DNA of 47,528 nt, taken from contig CALHZX010000101.1 in the NCBI GenBank assembly GCA_938040725.1, positions 1 through 47,528 of the forward strand. The letters run 5' to 3'. The notes below the pieces were generated by a model. That model searched no databases. It was given only the letters and a program-made list of their open reading frames with translations, and was not told the origin of the DNA. This DNA is from an uncultured Actinomyces sp. (GTDB lineage: Bacteria; Actinomycetota; Actinomycetes; Actinomycetales; Actinomycetaceae). The stretch's first letter is position 1, and every line of letters starts with the position of its first letter. Positions 34,232-43,281 of the stretch are shown here, piece by piece. Both the position numbers and the translations under genes were made by a program.

Positions 34232-35518
34232 TTAGGACACCGTCTCCAGGACGACGCTGCGCGGCTCGAGGGTGACCCCATCAGCGATCTCGATGGCGCC
34301 GGAGAGGGACTCCAGCGCACGCTCGATGCGCCACTCGTCGTCGGTGTGGAGCGTGAGCAGGGGCTGGCCTGCCACGACGCGTTCGCCCGGCTTGGCGTGG
34401 ATCTCAACACCGGCGCCCGCCTGCACGGGATCCTCCTTGACGGCGCGACCAGCGCCCAGCCTCCACGAGGCCACGCCCACGGACAGGGCGTCCATGCCGA
34501 CCACGGTTCCCCCTACCTCGGCGAGGACCTGGTGGGTGTGCGCGGCGCGAGGCAGCGGCGCGTCCGGGTCTCCGCCCTGCTCGCGAATCATCGCGCGCCA
34601 GCGGTCCATCGCGCGCCCGTCCGCCAGGGCGGCCTCCACGTCGGCGTCGCGCACCCCCGCGAGGTCGAGCATGTTGCGCGCGAGCTCGCACGTCAGCTCG
34701 ACGACGTCGGAGGGGCCACCGCCAGCCAGGACCTCGACGGATTCCTCCACCTCGAGGGCGTTGCCGATCTTTCGTCCCAGCGGCACGGACATGTCGGTGA
34801 GGAGGGCGCGCGTGGCCACTCCCGCGTCGCGTCCAAGGTCGACCATCGTGCGGGCGAGTTCGCGCGCGGCGTCCAGGTCCTTCATGAAGGCTCCCGACCC
34901 GACCTTGACATCCAAGACGAGGGCTCCCGTGCCTTCGGCGATCTTCTTGCTCATGATGGAGCTGGCGATCAGCGCGACCGACTCGACGGTCGAGGTGATA
35001 TCACGCAGAGCGTAGAGCTTCTTGTCTGCGGGTGCCAGGCCCGAGCCCGCTGCGCAGATGACCGCGCCGCAGCCCTGCCCCAGCTGGGTCATGATTTCGT
35101 CGTTGCTCAGCTGCGCGCGCCACCCGGGGATCGCCTCGAGCTTATCGAGGGTGCCGCCCGTGTGCCCCAGGCCTCGGCCCGACAGCTGCGGGACAGCCAC
35201 GCCGAAGCACGCGACCAGCGGCGCCAGGGGCAGCGTGATCTTATCGCCCACGCCGCCCGTGGAATGCTTGTCGGCCGTCGGCTTACCGATGCCGGAAAAA
35301 TCCATGCGCGCGCCCGAGCGGATCATCGCGTCCGTCCAGCGGGCGATCTCGCCCCGGTCCATACCGCGCAGGAAGATCGCCATCGCCAGGGCTGCCATCT
35401 GCTCGTCCTTGATGACGCCCTTCGTATAGGCGTCGATCGTCCAGTCGATCTGGTCGGGGCTCAGCACTCCCCCATCGCGCTTGACGCGGATGATGTCAAC
35501 GGCATCAAAGAGAGCCAT
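34232..35518 (-). CDS. deoA: Pyrimidine-nucleoside (thymidine) phosphorylase
   Basis: 428 residues from ATG 35518 (AAGGA upstream). Family signature SGRGLGHTGGTLDKLEAIPG, phosphate-binding KHSTGGVGDKITLPL, catalytic-region DVKVGSGAFMK, and a C-terminal domain (about 340-428). It splits thymidine, deoxyuridine or uridine to base plus (deoxy)ribose-1-phosphate; Pdp or DeoA specificity cannot be fixed from sequence alone. Its start overlaps the cdd end by 14 bp, so cdd and deoA are coupled. Confidence 0.95.
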   Translation of the reverse strand: MALFDAVDIIRVKRDGGVLSPDQIDWTIDAYTKGVIKDEQMAALAMAIFLRGMDRGEIARWTDAMIRSGARMDFSGIGKPTADKHSTGGVGDKITLPLAPLVACFGVAVPQLSGRGLGHTGGTLDKLEAIPGWRAQLSNDEIMTQLGQGCGAVICAAGSGLAPADKKLYALRDITSTVESVALIASSIMSKKIAEGTGALVLDVKVGSGAFMKDLDAARELARTMVDLGRDAGVATRALLTDMSVPLGRKIGNALEVEESVEVLAGGGPSDVVELTCELARNMLDLAGVRDADVEAALADGRAMDRWRAMIREQGGDPDAPLPRAAHTHQVLAEVGGTVVGMDALSVGVASWRLGAGRAVKEDPVQAGAGVEIHAKPGERVVAGQPLLTLHTDDEWRIERALESLSGAIEIADGVTLEPRSVVLETVS

Positions 35519-35960
35519 CGTGTCCTTCTTTCTCGTCCGACGAGGCCGGGGTGGCCCCGGCGACGGACGACAAGTCATGGGGTCCGAACGCGCCGGGCAG
35601 CACCTCGTTCATGGGGGCGACGCCGTCAGGCATGAGGACCAGGCAGGAGGGCCCGCCGTGCTCGTAGATGAGCTGTCGACAGCGCCCGCATGGGGCCACC
35701 GGCTCCTCGTTGCCGTTAACGGCGACGACCGCGACGAGCCTGTTACCGCCGGAACGGATAAGGTCTGAGACCATGCCACACTCGGCGCACAGGGTCACGC
35801 CGTATCCGGCGTTTTCGACGTTACAGCCACTGACGAGCCAGCCGTCGGCCGTCAGGCCGGCGGCGCCAACGGGGAAGTTCGAGTAGGGGCAATACGCGTG
35901 CTTCATCGCGTCGATGGCCTCGGCCAGCAGGGCATCCCAGTCAATTTCTGTTGGTTCCAT
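35505..35960 (-). CDS. cdd: Cytidine deaminase
   Basis: 151 residues from ATG 35960; an in-frame GTG at 35972 overlaps the previous stop and is an alternative. Homotetrameric class: CNVENAGYGVTLCAE (zinc Cys and catalytic Glu) and PCGRCRQ (two more zinc Cys); substrate segment YSNFPVGAA. It converts (deoxy)cytidine to (deoxy)uridine, feeding the phosphorylase encoded next. It ends with an extra 25-residue acidic tail (SSDEKEGHDGSL) overlapping deoA. Confidence 0.95.
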   Translation of the reverse strand: MEPTEIDWDALLAEAIDAMKHAYCPYSNFPVGAAGLTADGWLVSGCNVENAGYGVTLCAECGMVSDLIRSGGNRLVAVVAVNGNEEPVAPCGRCRQLIYEHGGPSCLVLMPDGVAPMNEVLPGAFGPHDLSSVAGATPASSDEKEGHDGSL

Positions 35961-35968
35961 GCGGGTTC

Positions 35969-37249
35969 TCACTTCACGTAGGGAATGTTTTCAGCAGCCG
36001 GTGCGCGCGACTTGCCGACGAATCCCGCGACGGCCACGATCGTGACCACGTAGGGGATCATCGACACGAGGTCTGCGGGGATCGCGGGCTCAATGTTAGG
36101 CAGCATGCGCGCCAGGGCCTGCGCGAAACCGAACATGACGGCCGCACCCATGGCACCCAGCGGGTTCCACTTGCCCAGGATCATCGCGGCCAGGGCGATG
36201 TAGCCGTTGCCCGCGGAAATGTTATCCGTGAACGCCAAGCCGGAACCGATCGTGAAGAACGCGCCGCCCAAGCCCGCGAACGACGAGCCGAGGATCGTGT
36301 TGAGGGTGCGCGTGCGCCCCACGTTGATGCCGACAGTATCGGCGGCGCGTGGGTGCTCACCACAGGCCCGCAGACGCAGACCCCAGCGCGAACGGAACAG
36401 GAAAAACGCCAGGGCGATGACGGCCGCGTACATCAGGTACACGAGGATCGACTGGTTGAATAGGACCGGGCCGACGACCGGGATCTCCGAAAGCACGGGG
36501 ATCTTGATGTCGGACAGCGAGAACTGGTTGGTGTTCAGGCTCTCCGGGGCGTTCTTCATGATCGTCCCGTAGAAGAACGTCGTCAGGCCCAGCGCCAGGA
36601 CGTTCAGGACGACGCCGACGATGATCTGGTCGACCCCGTACTTGACGGAGAAGAGCGCCAGCAGGGACCCCAGGGCCGCGCCCGCAAGGGGAGCAGCAAC
36701 GAGGCCCGCGTATGGGGTCTGGAAATACGAGGCCGCCATCACGCCCGCAAACGCGCCGACGAGCAGATCTCCCTCAATCGCGATATTAACGACGCCGACG
36801 CGCTCCGAAACGACACCCGAGAGGGAACCGAAGATGAGCGGCGTCGAAATCGCCACGGTGGACACGAGGGTCGAGGTCAGGGTGACGACGCCCGTCGATC
36901 CGGAGCCCGCATAGAACAGGAATCCCAGGATCGTCGACAACCCGACGACGGCCATCCCGCCAACGCGCGCCCACGCGGGCTGGGCCTCGCGCCGCACGGT
37001 TGCGGCAATCGTCCATGCGGTAATCGTGATCGTCATGACGGCGAGCACCCACACGATGGGAGCACCCGCGGTGACGATGTCGGGAATCGCATAGGACTGC
37101 GACTTGTCGTACAGGCGCAGCGTCATGTCGCCTCGGGCAGCCGCCGCGAAAACGACGAGCAGCACGCAGGCCGCCACGTAGATGCCAGGCAGCTTCCAGG
37201 AGCGCTTCGCCTCAACCTGCGTGACCATGGTGGACTCACTTGTGCTCAT
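35969..37249 (-). CDS. Nucleoside ABC transporter permease (second subunit)
   Basis: 426 residues from ATG 37249 (AAAGGGGAA upstream). BPD_transp_2 family: about ten membrane helices; conserved stretch GVVSERVGVVNIAIEGDLLVGA, GVVLNVLALGLTTFFYG and GEHPRAADTVGINV. The first 120 residues carry extra helices before the core, as in NupQ/YufQ-like partners. It forms the channel with the permease overlapping it by 14 bp. Together with the BMP lipoprotein this is the RnsABCD/BmpA-NupABC type of nucleoside importer. Confidence 0.92.
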   Translation of the reverse strand: MSTSESTMVTQVEAKRSWKLPGIYVAACVLLVVFAAAARGDMTLRLYDKSQSYAIPDIVTAGAPIVWVLAVMTITITAWTIAATVRREAQPAWARVGGMAVVGLSTILGFLFYAGSGSTGVVTLTSTLVSTVAISTPLIFGSLSGVVSERVGVVNIAIEGDLLVGAFAGVMAASYFQTPYAGLVAAPLAGAALGSLLALFSVKYGVDQIIVGVVLNVLALGLTTFFYGTIMKNAPESLNTNQFSLSDIKIPVLSEIPVVGPVLFNQSILVYLMYAAVIALAFFLFRSRWGLRLRACGEHPRAADTVGINVGRTRTLNTILGSSFAGLGGAFFTIGSGLAFTDNISAGNGYIALAAMILGKWNPLGAMGAAVMFGFAQALARMLPNIEPAIPADLVSMIPYVVTIVAVAGFVGKSRAPAAENIPYVK

Positions 37250-38375
37250 CAGTGTTCCCCTTTCGCGTCTGCGCGGCCAGCACGCGCACATCAGGCAGAC
37301 GGAACAGCCAGCGCACGAGCGCCGGCGCTGCAATCAGGAGGACGATCACCGACTGCAGAATAAGGATCATGTCGATCGGCACGCCCTTGGCCTGCATCGT
37401 GTAACCGCCCGCTTTGAAAGCACCAAAGAGGAGGCCCGCACCGAATGTTCCCCACGTCTTGTTGCGCCCCAGCAGGGCCACCGTGATCGCGTCGAAGCCG
37501 ATCGAACCGGCCACATCGCGCGAGACGTACCCGATGGTTCCCAAGGCCTCGTTCGCGCCAGCCAAGCCGAGGAACGCGCCCGAGAGAACCATCGTGATCG
37601 CCGTGATGCGCTCGACCGAGATGCCGGCCGTGCGGGCGGCAGCAGCGTTCGCGCCGACCGCGCGAATCTGGAATCCCAGCGTCGAGCGCTCGATCAGCCA
37701 CCAGAAGAACGCGAGCGCGACCAGGGCGACGATGAAACCGACATGCAGCTTGAAGGGCGCGGGGAGCAGGCGCGTGAGAGCCGCACTGTCCGCGACTTTC
37801 GGCGTCACCGGCTGGTTCGAACCGGGCACCTGCCACGCCTTCTGCGTGAGCGTGTACCCCAGACCCAGCGTCGCGATCGAGTTGAGCATGATCGTCACGA
37901 TCACCTCGTTCGCGCCCGTCTTCGCCTTCAGCACGCCCGCGATGCCACCGTAAAGTCCGCCCGCGACGACCGCGACGAGGAGCGCCACCAGCGTGTGGAG
38001 GACCGGCGGCAGGTTCACCGCGAAGCCCACCCACACGGCCGCGAGCGCTCCGACGATGATCTGGCCCTTACCGCCGATGTTGAACAGCCCCGCCCTGAAG
38101 CCAAGCGCCAGGCCCAAGCCCGAAACAATCAGCGGGATCGAATAGAACAGGGAGTCCGTCAGAGGCTTGATCTGGCGGACGAAGGTCGCCGCGTTGGGGT
38201 CGATGATTGACCCGCGGAACATCGCGTAGTAGGCGTCCACCACGGACGCCCCCGACAACGCGATGAGGACCGCACCGATCACAAACGCAATAAGGACGGC
38301 CAGGACCGAGACAAACCACTGCGAGCCGAAAACCCGGGTGACAATGCCCGGCCCGTTACTCGTGCGCGCGCTCAT
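37236..38375 (-). CDS. Nucleoside ABC transporter permease (first subunit)
   Basis: 379 residues, BPD_transp_2 family, about eight to ten helices. Characteristic: LGFRAGLFNIGGKGQIIVGA, GANEVIVTIMLNSIATLGLGYTL (in part: GANEVIVTIMLNSIA), and GANAAAARTAGISVERI. An AGGAGGAACA site precedes ATG 38375. The ATG overlaps the ATPase stop (ATGA), and the 3' end overlaps the second permease. Membrane partner in nucleoside uptake. Confidence 0.92.
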   Translation of the reverse strand: MSARTSNGPGIVTRVFGSQWFVSVLAVLIAFVIGAVLIALSGASVVDAYYAMFRGSIIDPNAATFVRQIKPLTDSLFYSIPLIVSGLGLALGFRAGLFNIGGKGQIIVGALAAVWVGFAVNLPPVLHTLVALLVAVVAGGLYGGIAGVLKAKTGANEVIVTIMLNSIATLGLGYTLTQKAWQVPGSNQPVTPKVADSAALTRLLPAPFKLHVGFIVALVALAFFWWLIERSTLGFQIRAVGANAAAARTAGISVERITAITMVLSGAFLGLAGANEALGTIGYVSRDVAGSIGFDAITVALLGRNKTWGTFGAGLLFGAFKAGGYTMQAKGVPIDMILILQSVIVLLIAAPALVRWLFRLPDVRVLAAQTRKGNTDEHK

Positions 38376-39937
38376 TGTTCCTCCTTCCTCTGCGCCTCGG
38401 TTTCCTGCGCGGAACCCGAGGAGGCGGCCACGGCCTCGTCCAAGGGGACACCCGCCATCATCAGGCCGAGGACGTCACGGCCCGTGTCAGCCGGGACGAT
38501 GCCCACGATGCGGCCGCGATACATGACGGCGATACGGTCCGCCAGAGAGACAACCTCGTCGAGCTCCGACGAAATAAGCAGGACCGCGCAGCCCTGGTCC
38601 CGTACGTCCACGATCCGGCGGTGAATGAACTCAATCGAACCGACATCCACGCCGCGCGTTGGCTGGTTGGCGACGAGCAGCGTCAGGTCGCGCGACATCT
38701 CGCGGGCGACGACCACTTTTTGTTGATTGCCTCCCGACAGGGAGGACACGGGGTCCTCAATCGAGGTCAGGCGGATGTCGTACTCCGCTTCCTTGTCGCG
38801 GGCGTTGCGCGCAATCGCGCCGCGCTTGAGGGAGCCCGCAGCCGAGAAGGACGATGAGCGGAACTGGTCCAGCACCAGGTTATCCGCGATCGAAAACGAA
38901 GCGATGATGCCATCCGTCGAGCGATCCTCGGGGATAAAACCGACTCCCGCGTCCAGGGACTGACGTGGCTTCGCACGCGTAATGTCCGCATTCTCGAGGC
39001 GGATCACGCCGCTGTCGGGGCTGCGCAGGCCCAGGATCACCTCCGCCAGCTCCGTCTGCCCGTTACCCTGCACGCCGGCGACCGCCAGGATCTCACCGCG
39101 CGGAACGTCGAAGGACACGTGGTCAAGAAGCGGCACACCGCCCGCACCGATCAGGGACACGTCCTCGAAGGCTAGGCCACCGCCCGCGGGACGCGCGGGA
39201 TCCTTCACCACGCGCATGAGCACCTCGCGCCCCACCATCTGCGTGGCCAACGAGGCCTCGGAATCGCTCGGGGACGCGTGCCCCACGACACGGCCGCGGC
39301 GAATGACCGTGATCTCGTCGGCCACGGCGCGCACCTCGCGCAGCTTGTGCGTGATGAACACGATCGAGGTCCCCGCATCGGCGAGCTGACGCATGATCGT
39401 CATCAGTTCATCCGTCTCCTGAGGGGTCAGCACGGCCGTCGGCTCATCGAGGATGAGAACCTTCGCCTGACGCGACAGGGCTTTGACGATCTCCACCCGC
39501 TGCTGCGCACCCACCGGCAGATCCTCGATGAGAGCATCGGGGTCCAGGTCGAAGCCGAAACGCGCCGACACCTCGCGCACCGTGCGCCGGGCGCGCTCTC
39601 GGCTGATAATCCCCGCCGGGCCGGTCGGCTCGAAACCCAGGGCAATCGACTCCGCGACCGTGAAAACAGGGATCAGCATGAAGTGCTGGTGCACCATGCC
39701 GATACCCGCCGCGACCGCGTCGCCCGGCCCCTTGAACGTCACGGGCTCGCCGTCGATGAGAATCTCACCCTCATCGGGTGCGTGCATGCCGTACAAGACG
39801 TTCATGAGCGTGGACTTGCCCGCGCCATTCTCTCCGAGCAGGGCGTGAATATGCCCCTCCTCGATCGTTAAATCAATCGAGTCATTGGCGATGAGGGGAC
39901 CAAACCTCTTCGTGATCCCCCGCAGCTCTAATTTCAT
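38372..39937 (-). CDS. Nucleoside ABC transporter ATP-binding protein (double nucleotide-binding domain)
   Basis: 521 residues from ATG 39937 (GGGGAAGG upstream; ATG 39955 is a less likely start). Two ABC domains, as in sugar and nucleoside importers of the CUT2/BMP type. The first has Walker A GENGAGKST, LPVGAQQRVEI (degenerate signature), and VLILDEPTAVL. The second has a degenerate Walker A (AGVQGNGQTE), LSGGNQQKVVVAREM and LLVANQPTRGVD. This asymmetric pattern is normal for the family. Energises nucleoside import. Confidence 0.93.
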   Translation of the reverse strand: MKLELRGITKRFGPLIANDSIDLTIEEGHIHALLGENGAGKSTLMNVLYGMHAPDEGEILIDGEPVTFKGPGDAVAAGIGMVHQHFMLIPVFTVAESIALGFEPTGPAGIISRERARRTVREVSARFGFDLDPDALIEDLPVGAQQRVEIVKALSRQAKVLILDEPTAVLTPQETDELMTIMRQLADAGTSIVFITHKLREVRAVADEITVIRRGRVVGHASPSDSEASLATQMVGREVLMRVVKDPARPAGGGLAFEDVSLIGAGGVPLLDHVSFDVPRGEILAVAGVQGNGQTELAEVILGLRSPDSGVIRLENADITRAKPRQSLDAGVGFIPEDRSTDGIIASFSIADNLVLDQFRSSSFSAAGSLKRGAIARNARDKEAEYDIRLTSIEDPVSSLSGGNQQKVVVAREMSRDLTLLVANQPTRGVDVGSIEFIHRRIVDVRDQGCAVLLISSELDEVVSLADRIAVMYRGRIVGIVPADTGRDVLGLMMAGVPLDEAVAASSGSAQETEAQRKEEQ

Positions 39938-39976
39938 TCCTTCGACCTTCCCCATCTGGTGGGCGCACCCCGCCCC

Positions 39977-40026
39977 GATGCCCGTGTGGGGCCGACAGCG
40001 TCACCGCCGCCAGCCCCACACGCATC
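39977..40026 (-). terminator. Hairpin between BMP lipoprotein and ABC ATPase genes
   Basis: GATGC-CC-GTGTGGGGC (39977-39992) pairs with GCCCCACAC-GCATC (40013-40026), 14 bp with a 2-nt bulge. It lies just after the BMP stop and probably gives higher levels of binding protein than of ATPase and permeases. Confidence 0.7.
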
Positions 40027-40029
40027 GCA

Positions 40030-41124
40030 TCACTTCGGGGCGTTCTGCGATTCGATGACGAGCTTGCCGGACTTGATGTCGTCCGTGAGCTTGCTCAGAT
40101 CCGCCTTCAGCTCGGCGGACACCTTGTCATCGAAATCGTGGAACGGAGCGATCGAGACACCACCGTTAGCCAGGGTGCCCACGTACGGGGTCGCGCTGAA
40201 CTTACCGTTCACGGAATCCTGAATCGCCTGCTCGACCGAGGCGCCGATCTCCTTCATGACCGAGGTCAGCATGATCGAGGAGTAGTCGGGGTTCGCCTCG
40301 TACCAGTCGGAGTCAACGCCGATGATCCATGTGTTTCCATCCGCCTTGGCGGCTGCAGCAGCACCCAAGCCGACCGGGCCCGCGACGGGCATGATGATGT
40401 CCGCGCCCTGGGAGATGAACTGCTGCGCCTGCTCCTTGCCCAGCGTCTGATCGTCGAAGGACTGCGTGAAGGAACCGTTCTGCGAAGCCTTGTCCCAGCC
40501 GAGCAGCTGGACGCTCGTCCCCTTGGCCTTGTTGTAGGCCGCAACACCGTCGGCGAAGCCGTCCATGAACACCGTCACCGAGGGGATCTGGATGCCACCG
40601 AAGGTCGCGACCTTGCCGGTCTTGGTCATGCCGGCGGCTACGTAGCCCGCCAGGTAGGCGGCCTCGGCCGTGTTGAAGAGCAGTGGGCGCGCGTTCTCCA
40701 CCGTCACCGTGTTGTTGTTGCCGTCGTTGAAGCTGGAGTCGACGAGGGCGTAGTGCAGGTCCTTGTTCTCGTCCGCAGAGGCGTGGATGGCTTTCTCCAG
40801 GTTGAAACCGACGCCGATGATCAGGTTGCAGCCGTCAGAGACCATGGACTCCACGTTCGGGTTAAAGTCGGCGTCCGAGTTGGACTCGGCCGTGTTGATC
40901 TGGATACCGAGGCTGGACTGGGAGCTCTTGAGGCCGTCATAGGCGGACTCGTTGAATGACTTATCGTCCCAGCCGCCGGCGTCCGAGACCGCGCAGGCCT
41001 TGAACGAGCTGGCGTCCTTCGTCCCCGTGGACTGGCTGGTGGTGGCCCCTCCGCCGCCACCACAGCCAGCCAAGGCGAGGGTTGCGACTCCCGCCGCAGC
41101 GAGGAGCTTCGTGAGGTGCTTCAT
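40030..41124 (-). CDS. BMP-family nucleoside-binding lipoprotein
   Basis: 364 residues. Lipoprotein signal MKHLTKLLAAAGVATLALAG with Cys21, then a Gly/Ser linker. The BMP/PnrA fold shows in ACAVSDAGGWDDKSFNESAY, VESMVSDGCNLIIGVGF, VATFGGIQIPSVTVFMDGF and WIIGVDSDWYEANPDY. PnrA-like proteins bind purine and pyrimidine nucleosides outside the membrane. ACGGAGGAAAA precedes ATG 41124. The promoter region carries the 12-mer GAACATTTGTCA (41208-41219) shared with deoD. First gene of the import and breakdown operon. Confidence 0.93.
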   Translation of the reverse strand: MKHLTKLLAAAGVATLALAGCGGGGGATTSQSTGTKDASSFKACAVSDAGGWDDKSFNESAYDGLKSSQSSLGIQINTAESNSDADFNPNVESMVSDGCNLIIGVGFNLEKAIHASADENKDLHYALVDSSFNDGNNNTVTVENARPLLFNTAEAAYLAGYVAAGMTKTGKVATFGGIQIPSVTVFMDGFADGVAAYNKAKGTSVQLLGWDKASQNGSFTQSFDDQTLGKEQAQQFISQGADIIMPVAGPVGLGAAAAAKADGNTWIIGVDSDWYEANPDYSSIMLTSVMKEIGASVEQAIQDSVNGKFSATPYVGTLANGGVSIAPFHDFDDKVSAELKADLSKLTDDIKSGKLVIESQNAPK

Positions 41125-41207
41125 GAGTGTTTTCCTCCGTTAATGTGGATTCTTCCTTGAACCGGTGGCGGCGCGAGCCGCGGATCGTGTCCGCGCAGCC
41201 ATTGTGC

Positions 41208-41219
41208 GAACATTTGTCA
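41208..41219 (-). promoter_or_regulatory. Shared 12-mer upstream of the BMP lipoprotein gene
   Basis: GAACATTTGTCA here is the exact reverse complement of TGACAAATGTTC at 33201-33212 near the deoD promoter, with an inverted ACA-TT-TGT core. Likely a binding site for the SorC/DeoR-type regulator. It lies 84 bp before the start codon. Confidence 0.5.
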
Positions 41220-41276
41220 TGATCGACTTTTACGTCTGATCCGAGTGTCTCGCGCCGCCTCCGCGCCTGTCAAGGG

Positions 41277-43268
41277 CTACTTGTTCTCGCTTTGGTAACG
41301 ATTGGCGCGGCGACGGGCGACCAGCCCGGCAACACCGATCGCACCGACAAACAAGACTCCGACCAGGCCCTCTGCATCCGCGCCCGTGCGGGCCAGGGAG
41401 CTCTTGGGAGCCTTCGTGTTCTTGTGCTGCGTCGGAGCTGGCGCCTGGCTGCCGGACTGGGAACCATTCGCAGCATCGGCCGAGGGGCTCGGGGCGGGCG
41501 CCGATGTACCAGCACAGGTCACGGGGAGCGTCAGGCCATCCCCGGCCTCGACGACCGTCGCGAAATCGGTGGCAACCGTGACGGGCACGTTCACGACCTC
41601 GCCGGCCGCCGTCCCCGAGTGCGCGCCCAGGTAGGCGTTGAAGGAGTCGCGGTCCAGGTTTCCGTTCGTCGTGGCCGCTCCCCCGCGGGTGAGGGCCTCG
41701 AAGGAGTCACCACCGGCGAGCAGGAAGGTCACGGACCCGACCGTGTACGTCGCGTCGGCCTTCAGCGGCTCACCGTTGATCGTCACCGACGTAATGCGCT
41801 CCCCGTAGGGCTTTGCCGGATCGTAGGTGTAGCGTACGTTCGAGGACAGGCTTAGCTTGAGCATGGGCCGAGAGTTCTGCGAGTTCAGGTCCGTCTTCCA
41901 CTGCTGCTCGAGTGCGTCCTTGACGTCCGATCCCTTGAGCGTCACGTACCCCAGCTCGTTGGAGAAGGGCTCGACCTCGTAGGTCTGCGCGTAGATGATC
42001 GTCCCATCCTCGTTCAGCACCAGGTCGGCGCGCAGGCCGCCCGCGTTAATCATGCCGATGTCGACGCTCTTTCCGTCCGGGGTGAGGATGGTTTCACGCA
42101 GGGAGTCGGCGACCAGGTCGCCCAGGGAGGATTCGATGCCTCGGTTCGATCCGGGATCCGTGGCCCCCTCGGGCGTCGTGAAGACTCCGCGCCTGAAGGG
42201 CTCCGTGTACCCGGTGACGACGACGCGCTTGCCGACTTCCTTCGAGTCGGCCTCGGCCTTATCGACAATCGCCTGGGTGCCCGGGTCCGCGCCGCACTGG
42301 GCGACCTCGGCGGCCGGGATGAGGATCGAGTCGGCGCTGGTGACCTGGCGCGTCGCAGGGTCGATCGTCAGACGGATGAGGCCCAGGTTGTCCGTGTAGG
42401 AACCCGATGCAATGCCCGCCAGGCGCGGGTTCGCGGAGTTGAAGGCCTCGACCGAGTTGACGTGGTCGAACTCGTAGGGCACGTGCGTGTCCCCACCCAT
42501 GAGACCGTCGACGTCCTTGCCGACCTTCGTGTAGTTGTTCTTCACGTCGTCGTCCAGCATGGCGATGACGACGTCGGCCCTGCCGCTCGTCTTCAGCTCG
42601 GCTACCAGGGAGTTAATGCGCGCAATCGGGTCCGTGAAGGTCAGGCCCGCCGTCGTTCCGGGGCTGAGCTTGTAGGGCACGTCCTGCGCGATTGCCCCGA
42701 TGACCGCCACCTTCATGCCCGAGGGCGAGGTCCACACCTTGTAGTCCCCCAGGTAGGGGGTGCCGTCACCGTAGGTGCCCATGCCCTCGATGTTGGCCCC
42801 CAGGTAGGGGAAGGTCGCCTGCACGAACTCACTCGGGTTGGATCCGTCGACACGCTGCTTGAAGACGGCCTGTCCCATGTCCAGCTCGTGGTTGCCGATC
42901 GTCGAGGCCAGGGGATCCATCGTGTTGAGCGCCGCGATGGTCGGGTTGTCCTTGAGCGCCCCAGAAATGTAGGGGGACGCGCCGATATTGTCGCCCAGCA
43001 GCGTGAACGAGGAGTTGGGGTTCGTCGCTCGCGCCTTCTTCAGATAGCAGTTCATCGCGGGCAGCCCGGCCTCGCGCACGACGCCCTTCTTAGCGACCTG
43101 CTGGATGTGTCCGTGCACGTCCGTGAGGGTATAGATGTCCAGGGTGATCGGCGCGGCCGCGTCCTGTGAGGCCTCGTCCTGCCCGGCCGCGAGCGCTGCG
43201 GCTGGCAGGGACGCCAGGGAGAGGGCGGCCGCCGAGGCGAGCGCGAGTCGAGTCCATGGTCTGTACAT
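41277..43268 (-). CDS. Wall-anchored bifunctional metallophosphatase/5'-nucleotidase
   Basis: 663 residues from ATG 43268 (AAAGGAA upstream). Signal peptide to about ALAAG. The N-terminal metallophosphatase domain has DVHGH, LLGDNIGAS and STIGNHELDMG. The C-terminal 5'-nucleotidase domain has MINAGGLRADL and LAGGDSFEALTRGG. After a Ser/Ala/Pro stretch, the end reads LARTGADAEG, a hydrophobic helix and RRRANRYQSENK, a class E sortase (LAxTG) anchor. It would strip phosphate from external nucleotides to give importable nucleosides. It follows the secreted nuclease gene by 13 bp and precedes the BMP importer operon. Confidence 0.93.
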   Translation of the reverse strand: MYRPWTRLALASAAALSLASLPAAALAAGQDEASQDAAAPITLDIYTLTDVHGHIQQVAKKGVVREAGLPAMNCYLKKARATNPNSSFTLLGDNIGASPYISGALKDNPTIAALNTMDPLASTIGNHELDMGQAVFKQRVDGSNPSEFVQATFPYLGANIEGMGTYGDGTPYLGDYKVWTSPSGMKVAVIGAIAQDVPYKLSPGTTAGLTFTDPIARINSLVAELKTSGRADVVIAMLDDDVKNNYTKVGKDVDGLMGGDTHVPYEFDHVNSVEAFNSANPRLAGIASGSYTDNLGLIRLTIDPATRQVTSADSILIPAAEVAQCGADPGTQAIVDKAEADSKEVGKRVVVTGYTEPFRRGVFTTPEGATDPGSNRGIESSLGDLVADSLRETILTPDGKSVDIGMINAGGLRADLVLNEDGTIIYAQTYEVEPFSNELGYVTLKGSDVKDALEQQWKTDLNSQNSRPMLKLSLSSNVRYTYDPAKPYGERITSVTINGEPLKADATYTVGSVTFLLAGGDSFEALTRGGAATTNGNLDRDSFNAYLGAHSGTAAGEVVNVPVTVATDFATVVEAGDGLTLPVTCAGTSAPAPSPSADAANGSQSGSQAPAPTQHKNTKAPKSSLARTGADAEGLVGVLFVGAIGVAGLVARRRANRYQSENK

Positions 43269-43281
43269 GGGTGTGTTCCTT

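Noticed and set aside
33185..35635. 816-codon open frame on the plus strand across the regulator, deoA and cdd
   Set aside because: It spans three well-supported genes on the other strand and has shadow composition (His/Arg/Asp-rich). No ribosome site or motif.
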